This document shows, one piece after another, positions 1 to 13,129 of a DNA stretch of 64,000 nucleotides. The DNA comes from Siphonodentalium dalli. Taxonomy: Eukaryota; Mollusca; Scaphopoda; Gadilida; Siphonodentaliidae. Position 1 is the stretch's first letter. Every line of letters begins with the position of its first letter. Where the stretch lies: contig CP136069.1 in the NCBI GenBank assembly GCA_032622095.1, positions 68,595,319 through 68,659,318 on the forward strand. The letters are read 5' to 3'. Below the pieces are notes generated by a model that saw nothing but the letters and a program-made list of their open reading frames with translations, searched no databases and was not told where the DNA came from. Both the position numbers and the translations under genes were made by a program.

Positions 1-3000
1 AAAAATCTGACACAAAAATCAAACATGGCGGCCAAGATGGCCGCCGAATTGTGAAACTTTGCTATTTTTCGGATTTTTCACCACCTTTCGTTTGTCTCTG
101 TGGGAAAATATTGCCATCTTGACGCGATTTTATAAATTTTATCGTCTAGAAGAATCATTGGCGAATACACTGGGACCATAATATACATTCCTTGCCGGAC
201 ATTTTTGTCCGATATCACGTTTTTCCCAAATGCCGATATAATCCGGTCCAAAGCCAAAACGACGCTAATAACGCAATGTCTGTTTCGAATCAATGAGTGT
301 TATTGCTATTATTACTCCAGCCATGATTATATATGTGCAGGAGATACCCTGGCTAGGATTCCTCTTATACCTGAGTTGAGGAATATTCACCCAAATCCAA
401 GATGGCGGCCAAAATGGCCACCAGAAATAGAATAATCTCCGATAATCGCTGATTTTAACATCAGTGAGAGTTATTGTCACGACAACTCCACACCTGCTTA
501 CTATTGTGAGTTGGGAGCACTGAGTCGAATAACTTTCCTTATATTGCATCCAAATAAAAGTCCCCCAAGTCCAAAATGGCGCCCACAATGACAGACAGAT
601 TTAGAAAAATCACCGAAAATCCCTCAACTTCACATCATTGGGCATTATTGTCTAGACAACTTGGAAGAATACTGTGTCTATACATTTCATCCCATGCAAG
701 AAATGGTTTTCCAAATCTAAGATGGCGGCCAAAATGGCGACCGATATTTAAAATCACGCCTACATTCCTTTACTTTCCTACGATGGGCGTTATTGTTTCG
801 CGAATTCTACCCACCATTACATGTTGATATGGAATATTGATATGAATTTTCATTTGAGTTTGGCAATTGATACTCAAGGTCAAGATGGGAGCTAAACTGG
901 AGGCCAGAAATTGAAAAGAAATCGATATTTTCACATACAAATTTAAACTTTTTGTCATAATATCGATATGTATGGACGAAACTATACACAATCCATCTAT
1001 TAGTTCAACGTAAAACGTATCAAAACGCATAACGTTGATCGTATCCTTCTGGAAGTACGAAAACCCACACTTAATATCGCGATGTGGCATTTCGAAATCC
1101 ATTCGACACTTCGCGCCGATAATGGCCGTAACCGTAGGTGCGCCGAATAGCCACATTAGAACAATTACCTGGTAACAGATTCTGATATGCTACGTCCTTA
1201 ATGATCTGGACCAGTTTCCATTTCTTTGCCTGATAAATCTAGGTCGCTCACACCGACAATGTATTCCACACTTCCTGGGAGAAGGGTCCCTCTAATCATA
1301 ACGTTTCAAACAATTAATTTTCCGGTGTCTGGCTTAAGATTTTAAATACTTGCCAAATATGGGATGTGTTCGTCATCTTGAACTGGAAAGGCATATGGTC
1401 CATAAGTATACAAGCTTACAGAAGGTCATCTCTATGTATGTCTTTCTCGTACCCCATGGGGATAACGACATGTACACCTGGCGAACTTCCCAGTTAACTA
1501 GTCACTTCTCAATAGATGGTTCAATTCACAAACTTAGCGAACGTATTGACATACGTGAACAACTTCTGCAGTGTTTCGAAGGTAGCTAGCTGTCTCATTC
1601 CCTTTGACAGTTGCCTATCTGCTAAGGAGAAGACCATGTACCGACTACCCACACTTCTTGACCACGATCCTAAGTAAACTATGTGACGTCCCGCAGTCGT
1701 CTCGTCGAATAGCTCCCAGCAGAGAAGAACAATACTCACGATGCTAGTTTGTGGACATGCGCCATGACAGTGGGAATAAAATGGGACACGGTATACACCC
1801 CTACACCAGGTGCATGTTTCAGATATAGAATGTCATGCATGTTGGTGTTTTTTGTGTGGTAAGATGTATTTCCACATCCGTTTCAAGGCCGTTCTGAATC
1901 AACTTGACCAGACGTATGATTTTGTCTGGATTATACTATCGTAGCCTCCCCAAAACAGTCGGATGGGCTAAATGATAATGTCTTTATGGAATGAAGGTAT
2001 GAACTGCTGTTATCCTCTCTCATGGTTAGTGTCAGTATGTGGGCGGTAGTATTCAAGAAAATGTCAGGAACTGTGGTGCATTTATTTCACTGTGTGTTTA
2101 AAGAACAATTTATAGTCTCGATGGCAATGGATGTGGACGTTGGTGAACGTGACCTTTATGAGCATATATCTTTATATTATATAACTTTATATAGTAGTTA
2201 ATATGTCTCATGCAGGACAATGTTTTTGAATGGTGATGTTACCAATAAATCACTTGGTGTATGCAACGTAGGTTAAACTGAATGCAAGATCTCATCAAAG
2301 TAACATTTCTCTAGATGTTCTTCGCGTTGAACATTTCACACTTGTGTTGATGGCATTGTACTTTCTTGAACCATACCGTCCACCACCCAGCGTGAGTATG
2401 ACATATCAACTATCAAATGCATCGTCCTTAAGACTACATCCAAGTCTGGTGGGGCTTATATAGTAGTAGCCAATGGTTCTCGCATGGTCCAGTTGATTAA
2501 GAACGGCTTCCAAACGGATTGGAAGATACAATCTTAGCATACAAGGAAAGCAAAGCCACATGATATCATGTCTGAATCTAAAACATACCCTAAGAAGGGG
2601 CGGTGCGGTCATGGTCCAATTTCATTTCCACTACCATGACACATGCCCACAAACTAGCATCGAGTGTATTGTTATTATCTGATTGGATATGTACGGCGAG
2701 ACGATTGCTGGACGCCACCAGGACAGTTCTTATGATCATGGTCAAGAAGTGTATGTATGTTATGCATTATGGTATTCTACGCCTTAGCAGAAAGCCATCC
2801 ATCAAATGTTTTCAACATTCGAAGCCATATACAGAAGTTGCCCGGCTACGTCAGTACGTTAATATGTGAATTGTTGAACCATATATTGAGAAGTGGCTGG
2901 ATGGGAAGATCACCAGATGTACATTTTGTTATCCACATTAGATTAGATTATACCATAAGCTACCACGAATGAAGCTCGCCAAGAATAAGGATAAGAATTC

Positions 3001-4435
3001 CCAGCTTTCGAGACAAACACGTGAGTTTGACACCGGCATATGTGTTGTTTGAAACATTCCGATTAGTGGGACCCTTCTACCAAGAAGTGTAGAAAACTGT
3101 GTTGGTGTGAGCGAGATAGATTAATGTGACGAGACGGATGCTGGTCCAGATAAAGCTGAATGTGGCAAATCAGAATAAGCTCAGGTACTGTTGTTTTGAT
3201 TCTTGGAAGTCATAAAATGACTATTCGGCGCACCCATATACGGTGACGGCCATTATGGGCGCTTAGTGGAGAATAGATTTCGAAATGCCACATCGCGATT
3301 ATTGTGTGTTTTCATCCTTCCAGAAGGCGACGACCTATGTTGGAACTAATAGATGGCTTATGTACCGTTTCGTCCAATCCATACATATTGATATTATGAC
3401 AAAAAGTTGAAATTAGTATGTGACAATTTCGACTTCTATTCAATTTTTGCCGCCAGTTTGGCTGCCATCTTGACTGTGAGAGTTGGTCAAACTCAAATGA
3501 ATAATTCATATCAATGTTCCGTATGAATACCTCATATCAATGTTCCATATGGGTAGAATTCGCGTAACAATAACGCCCATAGTAAGAACGTAAAGGAATG
3601 TAAGCTTGTTTTCAAATTTCGGACGCCATTTTGGCAGCCATCTTCGATTTGGAAAACATTACCTTCATCAGATGCAAGGTAATTACATCACCTCAGTATT
3701 TACAACTCAACTGTCAGCATGTGTGGAGTTTTCTCGACAATAATGACCAATGATGTGAAAATGAGGGAATTTCGGTGATTTTTCAAAATTTGTCCGCCAT
3801 TGTGGGCGCCATTTTGGATTTGGGGGACTTTTATTTGGATACAATATAAGGACAGTTCTTCGCCTCAGTGTTCCCAACTCACAATAGTAAGCATGTGTGG
3901 AGTTGTCGTGACAATAACTCTCACTGATGTTAAAATCAGCGATTTTCTGAGATTTTTCTATTTCTGGTTGCCATTTTTGGCCGCCATCTTGGATTTGGGT
4001 GAATATTCCTCAACTCAGGTATAAGAGGAATCCTAGCTCGAGTAGCTCCTGCACATATATACACATGGGTTTTGTTATGATAGCAATAACATTCATTGAT
4101 TAGAAACAGACATTGCGTTATTAGCGTCGATTTGGCTTTGGACCGGATTATACCGGCATTTGCGAAAACGTGATATCGGACAAAAATATCCAGAAAGGAA
4201 TGTATATTATGGTCCCCTTGTATTTGACAATGATTCTTCTAGACGATACATTTATAAATTCGCGTCAAGGTGCCAATAATTACCCACAGAGACAAACGAA
4301 AGGTGGTGAAATGTCCAAAAAATAGCAAATTTTCACGTTTCGGTAGCCATCTTGGCCGCCATATTGTATTTTTGGCTAATGTGTAAGGGTTGTATATTAC
4401 CATAACGAATCGAACGGTAAACAAGACCGCATGAG
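1..4435. repeat. Giant imperfect palindrome P1 (foldback-type element), left tip outside the window
   Basis: Sequence 1-2150 is the diverged reverse complement of 2230-4435, centred near 2192. Paired landmarks include 78-290 with 4085-4320, 1180-1330 with 3030-3190, and 1861-1940 with 2470-2530. The arms contain degenerate units of about 160 bp, each with a GATGGCGGCC-type core (near 30, 401, 574, 721 and 885, mirrored in the right arm). The right end is aagaccgcat at about 4435. No transposase ORF is visible. The layout resembles foldback (FB) elements, with long inverted arms made of internal repeats. Confidence 0.8.
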
Positions 4436-4439
4436 AGGG

Positions 4440-7275
4440 AATTTCGGTGATTTTTTCAAAATCTGTCCGGCATTGTGGGCGCCATTTTCAATTTAGGGGA
4501 CTTTTATTCGGATATGGTACAAGGACAGTTCTTCGTCAAAGTGTTCCCAACTCACAATAGTAAGCAGGTGTGGAGTTATCATGACAATAATGCCTACTGG
4601 TGTTCAACTCAGCGATTTTTCTATTTCTGGTGGCCATTTTGGCCGCCATCTTGGATTTGGGTGAATATTCCTCAACTCAGGTAAAAGAGGAATCCTTGCT
4701 CTAGTATCTCCTGCACATATAAGTGCATGGGTTTTGTGCTCGTGTATCTCCTGCACATATATAGTTCCAGTGCATTTATGAGAAAAAATGCCAAACCCGG
4801 AACTAATTGCAACAGAATTTTGTTTTGCTAGAACAAGTACATAGACCCTCCATAAACAACATACTAAAAATAGGCAAAATCGGAAAAAAGGGAAATTGGT
4901 GAATTTCGTGAAATAAATTTGGGGAAATTTGGTCAAATCATCAATTTATGGATTTTCATGGATGTATATAACAAAATAAAATACACAAGTCCTACGAATA
5001 TCATGCATATTTTGTTGTACTCACTTTCCTGAATCCAGAACTGAAAACCATTTCAAGATTTATTGAGTATTTTTCAAGTTGTGTGCCTCCAAAAACGCCA
5101 ATTTACCTTATTTCGGAGCCTAAAATTCGCCAAATATCATATTTAATGGTTAATTATAAAAAAAACTAGCTTTTTCCCTGTTTTTGTAATTTCCTCACTA
5201 GATAAAACACAAAAAATGATTAGTATGTGCACCTTTATATGTGCTCCATTATATATATTGCCACTGACACAGAACTCGTGTGATGAAATGCAATATTTGA
5301 GGTAATGTAAATCAATAAATTGATATCCATATGCCCTGCTTTTCTTATAACCTTTTAAGTATACTGGATTGAACAAATTGCAAAGATATTAATAAACCAT
5401 TGTTTAAGAAAATCAACTTATGGCCCTTTGAATCCTTGTTCTTAACTGTTTTTCAAAAATGCCATGTTGAGACATTTTTGTTCATTCAAAAAGGCACAAA
5501 GAGACAACAGAAATGGTGTTTTAGTGCGTAAAATTATTTGATCTTTTCTCTCACAACAATTTAGTTTTGAAAAATAAGCCTTACATTGGTTATGCCCTCG
5601 TATATCACTTGATTTCTCTCATTTTTCAGTAAACTGATTCCAAATTTGAACGTTGGTATAGGGGTAGGCGAAATCATAAAATGCAATATTATCACAAAAT
5701 TACAGCCATTTCAGACACAAAGTTGTTTTCTTCCAGTTTGTGTATATTCCTGTTGCTTTATTAAACAGCTTAATACGTTACTGGACGTTTATTTAGAATG
5801 TTATTGCCATGTTGTTTAAAAATATTTCCAAAATGACAATTTGACATTTCACTGCCAAATTACGACAAAAAGGATTATAGCTCTGTCAATGTATATAAAC
5901 AAAGAAAGTGTTATATTAAGTATGAAAGAACAATACATGCAGAAGCTGATAATATAAAGTTGTATGTTTCAAGATGACTGGTTTTGAAGTTTTTGTTGCT
6001 ATGCTTTCCCCTACCCATGTTTCTGCTATTCAAATTTGGAGTAAATTATCCGAAGTGATGAGTGAAATCCAGTGATATTCATTGGTATAACCATTGAAAT
6101 ATTATTTTCTCAACAACAACTAATATAAGAAGAAAGATAAAATACTTTTATACAATAACTTTCGTTAATTTTTCTGAATATGCACAAAAACCAGAATTAT
6201 TTTTTTTACAAAAACGCCCCAAAATAGCATTTTTGGAAAAGAGGCTAGACTAAGTGTTCATGGAGCCATAATTTAATTTTCTTCACAAATGTATTTAGAA
6301 ATTCCATAACAATTTGTTCTATCTTGTATTCTTAAAAGGTAACGAGAAAAGCAGAGCATATAGATTGTAATTTATTGAGTTACATGACCCCAAATATTGC
6401 ATTTCATCACACGAGTTCTGTGTCAGTGGAAAATTTGGTCCATACAATGGAACACACATTTTGTTCAATAATATTTTATTCTTCTTAACCATAGATGTAC
6501 ATAATAATAATTTTGTGTGTTTTATCTAGTGAGGAAATTGCAAAAACAGTGAAGAAGCCCTGTATTTTGGGCTCGTTTTTTAGATAATTAACCATAACGT
6601 ATGACATTTGGCTCATTCTGCGAAATTTAGGCTACGAAAAAAGGTAAATTTGAGTTTTTGAAGTCACAGAACTCGAAAAATACTCCAAAAATCTGGCAAT
6701 GGTTCTCAGTTCTGGATTCAGGAAATTTATTTCACGAAAATCACCAATTTTCCTTTTTTCCGATTTTTGCTGATTTTTAGTATGTTGTTTATGGAGGGTC
6801 AATGTACCTATTCCAGCAAAAAAAAAATCTGTTGCAATTAGTTCTGGGTAAAACCATAAATGCACTGGACTAATATATGCATGGGTGTTGTTATCATACC
6901 AATAACATTCATTAATTCGAAACATTACATTACATTAATCGGGTTATTAGCGTAGATTCGGCTTTGATCTATTATACCGGCATTTGGGAAAACGTTATAT
7001 CGGACAAAAATATCCCACAATGAATGTATATTATGGTCCTCCGGTGTTCGTCAATGACTCTGCTATACCATGAATGTATAACATCGCGCCAATATGCCAA
7101 TATTTTCCCACAGAGACCAACGAAAGGTGGTGAAATGTCAGAAATATAGCATATTTTCAAATTTCGGCGGCCATCTTGGCCGCCATATTGGATTCTGGTG
7201 TCGGATTTTTGGCTAATGTGTAAGGGTTGTATATTAGTATAACGAATCGAGCGTAAAACAAGACCGCATATGATA
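4440..7275. repeat. Partial second copy of the P1 right arm, split by an insertion
   Basis: 4440-4745 matches 3765-4070 and 6880-7275 matches 4075-4435 in the same orientation, both ending in aagaccgcat. Between the halves lies palindrome P2. Read without the insertion, the two parts form one continuous copy of the P1 right arm in tandem. Confidence 0.7.
4765..6869. mobile_element. Palindromic element P2 inserted into the P1 arm copy
   Basis: The terminal inverted sequences are ccagtgcatttatg (4767-4780) and cataaatgcactgg. The arms pair continuously towards a centre near 5817: 4800-4930 with 6710-6860, 5030-5390 with 6320-6720, and 5640-5680 with 6000-6040. Flanks are ATATA-rich on both sides, consistent with a short target duplication whose exact size I cannot fix. 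There is no coding capacity. Confidence 0.65.
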
Positions 7276-7279
7276 TCAT

Positions 7280-8790
7280 CTTTATTATAACGGCGATCAA
7301 AGAGACTATCACATGTAGAACTGCCAGTCAGTCCGATATTAGCTTGAGTTTCACCTGTGAATTGTCGATATATTTCCATGTTCTGGTCACGTGATGCCAC
7401 GGGCGATGAACTGTGAGGGGATAAATGACATTGGCGATTTTGTTTTTGTGTAAATTGTACTATTAATGACAAATTCCCACGCATTACGTGACCTGGGAAG
7501 TTTATAGGGACACATCTATATTTTAATTGTAATAATATATTTTCGCTCCAACTGTCGATAACCGACATTTAGTCTTCTGTGTGGAAAGAGCACGACGAGT
7601 TTGATAACATTTCAAACCGCTATATCAATCACTTAGTAACGAGCACGTGATCGACATAAATAACTGGCGTCAAAGCAATTCCGGTGAACTTCTAAACGCA
7701 CGCGCAATTATTCTTCTGAGTGATTTTAGTGATTAGGTCAACAATTTACGACGTTGTGTTCGTGTTACGGTCTGTGTTTTATTTGGACATAAAACGGGTG
7801 ACCCATCTATCAGTTGACCAATCACCATTATCACCGAACATAATTTAGTGTAGCACTGTGGGGATATGTAAATTTTAATAAACAAATATCATTATTGTGA
7901 GATAACGACCCATTATATTCTCACAACTTGATTCAAACTATACGAATGTCCCAATATATAAAACCACAAACTCAGATATTCGTGTTCGGTTCTTAACGAA
8001 ACCTCACACGTCTTACTCCCAGCGAAGACATACACACAATGAAGATGGCTCCCAAATATGGTCAAGGGAGATGACCATAACGGAGGAACCAATCCCGATG
8101 TGTAATGCCAAACGCCTCATCTAATATGCATACCAAATAGTATATAAGAAACAACCACATCCCATCACCTCATGCTTTCACTAGAGTCATCTCATCTCGA
8201 GGTTATCTCCAGGCATCACCCACACCAGGCACCACCCATTCGGGGACCTCACTTCGCGGCGACTCTTGATCATCATATTTGTACACACTGCATATCTTAT
8301 TCACAACATAATAAAGACTTGTACCTACTATATCTATGTGTTCATTACCTCACATTATATACGACACGTGCGTCATTTTATAAGTCGTATTGCGATGTAG
8401 TACCACTGTACATAGTAAATATGACTTACTGATAGTAAATGCACGGCACTTAGATAATTACTTACTGCCCCTGTTGTATTTATGGTATATTTTGGAAATT
8501 TCGGTTATTCTTACAAGAGTACATGTAGGTAAAGCTATTAGCTGTTCTGATAACTGGGAGACGAAAATGAAAGCTCAAATTTGTAAAAGAAAGGGTCTAC
8601 AAACCATTATTGAAGATTAAGATAAATCATACGAGGACGAGTGGAAACATAGTAAACAATTGATTTGATGATATCACTCTGTGTGTCGAGTTATATCCCG
8701 ACACGAACATAATTTTCTCTATTTTCAGCTTACGATTTCGAATCAACTTAACGAGGATCGCAAAGTCTACACAATAACAATAATTATTTT
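7280..8790. other. Unassigned DNA right of P1/P2
   Basis: AT-rich sequence with no coding signature that I trust. A TATATAAG string lies near 8140. Long ORFs entering from the repeat arm (minus strand, about 6972-7568) run through palindrome sequence and are not considered genes. Confidence 0.4.
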
Positions 8791-8798
8791 CTTTTTAG

Positions 8799-8889
8799 GT
8801 GCGGCATGGAGCCATCCGGAGAAACAAAGCGGGAGGCGTCCGATGATGACAAGTCTTTTCTCATTTACCTCAAAATGCTCCAAACATAA
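8799..8889 (+). CDS. Possible terminal exon of an unidentified gene
   Basis: A strong acceptor (attattttctttttag) is followed by an open frame of about 29 codons with coding-like composition (CGMEPSGETKREASDDDKSF) and then TAA at 8887. I do not recognise the family and found no upstream exon with matching phase. It may be chance. Confidence 0.25.
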
Positions 8890-8999
8890 TACCTCCAAAC
8901 AGAAAGTGTCAACTGAACAAAAAATCAAGAGAACAGATACTAAAATTCTATGCTCATCAGTATATTTTTCATCAATATAATTATATGGTCGACGCCACT

Positions 9000-10905
9000 C
9001 ATCCCGGTTTATCTTCTTCATGGATATATGATTTCATTGTTTATTTTTGAATCAAGATATTCGGATACCATGCCAAAATGCTTGATATAATCACATACAA
9101 GAATTTTGGATGCTATGCTTGAATTCGGTAGACTTAATGGTTGTGAAGACATGATGGATAATCCAGTGACAAATTACGGGCAGTTAAATGCATCTCTATA
9201 GTGTAAACCCGCGTTAGAGAAGAGTTTCGTTTAAACGATCCTCGTGGTGGATAACGCTCGAGTCAGTCTGAGTAAACTCATACCTAAATATTCATTACAA
9301 CATTGAATATAAGGTCTGACGGATAACATCGAAATCTCATTTCCAAGTCCTCGGGATTCCGTAATCTGATTGATTGCGTAAATTATTTTCCGTCCAATGA
9401 AACCGTATGGGTTAATAAACAAGTGTCAGTGGGCGGAGTAACAGAGCGGAATTTCTCCGATCGAAATCGATGCTTGCAAATACAACAGAGACAGAAACAA
9501 TGGCTTCGAAATTATATATTCGGTACGATTCGGATTAATTTGAAGGATGTGCTAGACCTGATAGATAGGCCTGCGCATGGTACCAACTTGGCCTCCCATA
9601 AATATAAATAGAACTCACTCACGTCCGTGTATTTGATTTACTTTATTGTACCATGGTTTGCAAATCAAATTATTTGTCGTAAAAAAATCATCTGAAAGTT
9701 AACACCGAGGAAATGACTTAATTTTATGCTTTTAAATAGTTCTAAAGCATCATTTTTGATGACGACCTTATTTTTTGCTCTCGGATGCAGCTTTCCGGGT
9801 GATGCAGCGAGTTCATCTCCCGAAAAAGAATAGTCGCACACACGACAAATATTATCTGCTGTAATTTTATGTCGCGCCGACACAGGCCATTACTATTGCG
9901 AAGCACAACAAATAACACGTGGGGACACCTGTCAATCATCGATGTATTTTTTTTAATCCGTGACGTCATTTTGGGGAAGCTCTTCGCTGAATAGAAATGG
10001 TTTTGGCTACATAAGCTCCAGACTCTATATTTCAAATATAGAGTCGACGTTCACCCAGACTGCGCTCGAGTATAAATTCCAGAACGAGCTCTAAGTGGTT
10101 CGAGTCGGTTCTGACATACCCAAATTTAACTTTAACCCTTTTGTGACTATGACACGAACTAAAATCGGTGAGCTATCAAGTGTATTAATTTATTCTGTGG
10201 CCATATGTCATTTAGTCTATATTACAACTTGATAGTCTATTTTTGCTGAACATGAATTCGAGACTAAAATTCCCATTGCAGCATAGCCCTATCTATTTTC
10301 TCTAGGTTTGTGGACCCAACCAAGAGTGCTCGATGGTGTTCCCTGAATGGGCTTTTTTTTGCTTCAATGTAACAAACAACGAGTTGTTTTGACACGGATA
10401 CGTCTACCGGAAATTTGAGGTGTCAATCAACATGTCTCCAAAAAGATGGGAGAAAATCACAGCGGTCTCACAATTCCCAGTCACTGCATGTTATGTCTGA
10501 TTGATTTAATACTCAAATATCACAACATGATACAAAATTACAGCGCAAAGATGAACATATGTACAAGGAAAGTCATAATGGCGGTTAAGTTAGTATATAT
10601 TGCGGCGGCTCACTCACTGGTCCATTATTACAATTTTAAGTATGGGGTTTACACTGGAGATGAATAGTCCTGTTACAGGGTCGTTGTTTGTCCCGTATGG
10701 CGTGGTGAAGTAATATATGCCACTGATAGAAAGCAAGGGTGACACCATAAGAGTTATGACATTCACGGCTTATGCGATAGCCTATGACACTATAGCGTAT
10801 TTTCTATTTTGACTAATATTTGCAGAAAAGAAAAGAGTGGTGTTTTGGACAGTTATTGAATGCCAGGAAAGCGAATAGAAGCATGCAGAGAAAAATTATT
10901 ATCGT
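9000..10905. other. Unassigned DNA
   Basis: No gene is supported. On the minus strand, 9883-9665 is an ATG-less open stretch with a C-x2-C pair (ICRVC) that might be an exon, but no convincing splice signals define it. Confidence 0.3.
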
Positions 10906-10909
10906 TTAA

Positions 10910-11104
10910 AAACTGAACGCGGAGATGCGGAGGTGTTTTGGGTCGTGGTTGCCAATATCGCAGGCTGGGATCGACGAGCAGTTCGTGGCTTGGGACCCCG
11001 ACATGGACGATATTCCGGACCCGTTTTCAAGCTTGATTAAAGTTGAGGCACATCTCGGTGCATCAATCCGATCGCAGCTTGGCCATTTCGATAAGAAATT
11101 ATAA
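10910..11104 (+). CDS. Unidentified short open frame with coding-like composition
   Basis: The frame is open from 10910, with an ATG at 10925 and TAA at 11104, and encodes about 59 residues after the ATG. The segment is clearly more GC-rich than its surroundings and the product is balanced (for example FVAWDPDMDDIPDPFSSL). I cannot name a family. It could be an exon, a transposon scrap or chance. Confidence 0.25.
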   Translation, partial: KLNAEMRRCFGSWLPISQAGIDEQFVAWDPDMDDIPDPFSSLIKVEAHLGASIRSQLGHFDKKL

Positions 11105-11109
11105 TTGGC

Positions 11110-12970
11110 CACGCGTATATGACGCAATAAACACATCATAATGAGCCAGCATATAACGTATAGGATCTGATTTATGTATACACGAGTACCGTTTGTGTGA
11201 GCACGCCTCGAGAGTCCCAACGAAAATATCCGCAGTTACTTTAAATAGCCCATTTTCTTTCACCCCAGTCTGATGTGTTCTTATGAGAGGCGCATATATT
11301 TGTTTTAGGGGGGGGGGGGCATGTATTTGATATTTTATGGACTTTAAAGACACTTTGTCAAGCCACTAACACATATGTATAATGTAGATTTCAGAACACT
11401 GTGATATTTTCTTAATACTCAAGTTTATGGTATTCAAACACTGTTGTGCTTAACCTGAGTTCGCACAAATGACACATTCATGTATGGTATATATGTGAGG
11501 GCCCGACGAATCCACATTCAATTTACCAACAGTCTGTGACAAAAATGTCACCGTGTGTTAAAGGGATACTGTACCCAAAATGTTGTTGTTGGTTTCTATA
11601 GTCTCCGAGTCGGAGAATAAGGTAACACTTTTTCCATTATTTGAAAGTCTGTTGAGTACGAAGTATAGTGTTACGGATGGAAAATTTACCGGAATACAAA
11701 AATACAAATTGTCGTTGTTGAGTAATTTTTGTACAGTTTTCAACCAAATGTATCAAATAAAAGTTATATTATAAGCATACTAGTCCCATATACTCATTTA
11801 AGTTATTGTATCGTCACTAGTGAGTGAGTGGCTTGAGTTTTCTCCCCGTATCATCATAATGTTTTAAACGATCGTGTGTGCGATCGGTTTACCAATCCAG
11901 TATCCCTCAATTAATTTGATTACGTTTTGTACACGGAAATTCGTAATTTAATTGACGCCATATTATGGCTCCAGTCATAAATTCAATTTATATCAAATTA
12001 TTAACTTTGATTTTAAGACAGCCTATTAACCTGAGCGTTTACAGAATACATCTTCGACTCAAATTACTTATGTTTCTATATATTATCGATATTAGATCGT
12101 TGTTATCACCGGAAATTTATTGAAAATGGCGTACAGTACCCCTTTAAACGCACCAGTCCATACTCGCGGTGCGGAGTTGAGTTCGTTTAACGACTTATAT
12201 TTACATTACATATATCTTATTGTGAATTACAAAGGGATTGGGTGCAGGTTATGGAAACCCACATGAGACCCCTCTACTGATACAGGGTTGAATTACAGTA
12301 TTTGTTTACAAGATGACAGAGTATTTACAACTGTGGTGTATTGCATAACTGAACAAAAAGATAGAAGGTATAATGGAAAGAGTGTGGACTGTGAGGTTTC
12401 CTGTTGTGTGTTCAATTGTATACAAATACTTTATTATCATTCATCCGAAACTACAAAGGCCCGTTCACAAGTGCTGCAAGGAAACATTATGCCAAAATAA
12501 ATAAATAAATAAATACATAAATAGGAAATAATTCCATTGCTTGGATACCACCATCGTCTGGGAATGGTCAAATGAGATTATTTCCCATGTGGTGTTTGAG
12601 TCTAAATCTCTGAACGCTGTTTTTTTTTAGTTTGCATCGAATTTCTATTTGCGCTAAATCCTAGATATGTAAATCTTGGTTTATCAGAAGGTGAAGGCTT
12701 TTCTGTATTCCCGCATTCTTGGAATGTGACATCAGATTATATGGTATAACGATGCGAACTGTTTTTCAGTCGTAACATGTTTGCTGTGATTTTTATAGTT
12801 ACATGTACATGTATCATATACCCTCAACACAAGTCCATACTCGTATAATCAGATCAATTTCTTCTTTCGTTCTAGTCGCAGATCCTCAAAAATATTTGTC
12901 TTGCAATGTTACGATCCTTCAATCGAGACTGCAGAATAAATATTTGATGGATATACATGTAGCTCATAGT
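11110..12970. other. Unassigned AT-rich DNA with simple repeats
   Basis: A G-run lies at about 11310-11321 and a short (AAAT)n run near 12497-12525. Nothing coding is supported. Confidence 0.4.
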
Positions 12971-12977
12971 TATAATT

Positions 12978-13124
12978 AAGAAATAAATACACGGTGTAGA
13001 GGTGTGTATGGTCAAGTTGTACCACAAAAAACTGATTGTAGGACGACGCGTAGCGGAGTCCTACAATCAGTTTTTTGTGGTACAACTTGACCATACACAC
13101 CGATACACCGTGTATTTATTTCTT
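12978..13124. repeat. Near-perfect hairpin, 67-bp arms, 13-nt loop
   Basis: Arms 12978-13044 and 13058-13124 are reverse complements with about two mismatches. The loop is gacgcgtagcgga. No flanking duplication is obvious. The structure could be a MITE-type foldback or a recent inverted duplication. Confidence 0.85.
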
Positions 13125-13129
13125 TTGTA

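Noticed and set aside
6972-7568. 198-codon minus-strand ORF
   Set aside because: It runs from unique DNA into the P1-type repeat arm and has no recognisable domain. It is probably chance openness.
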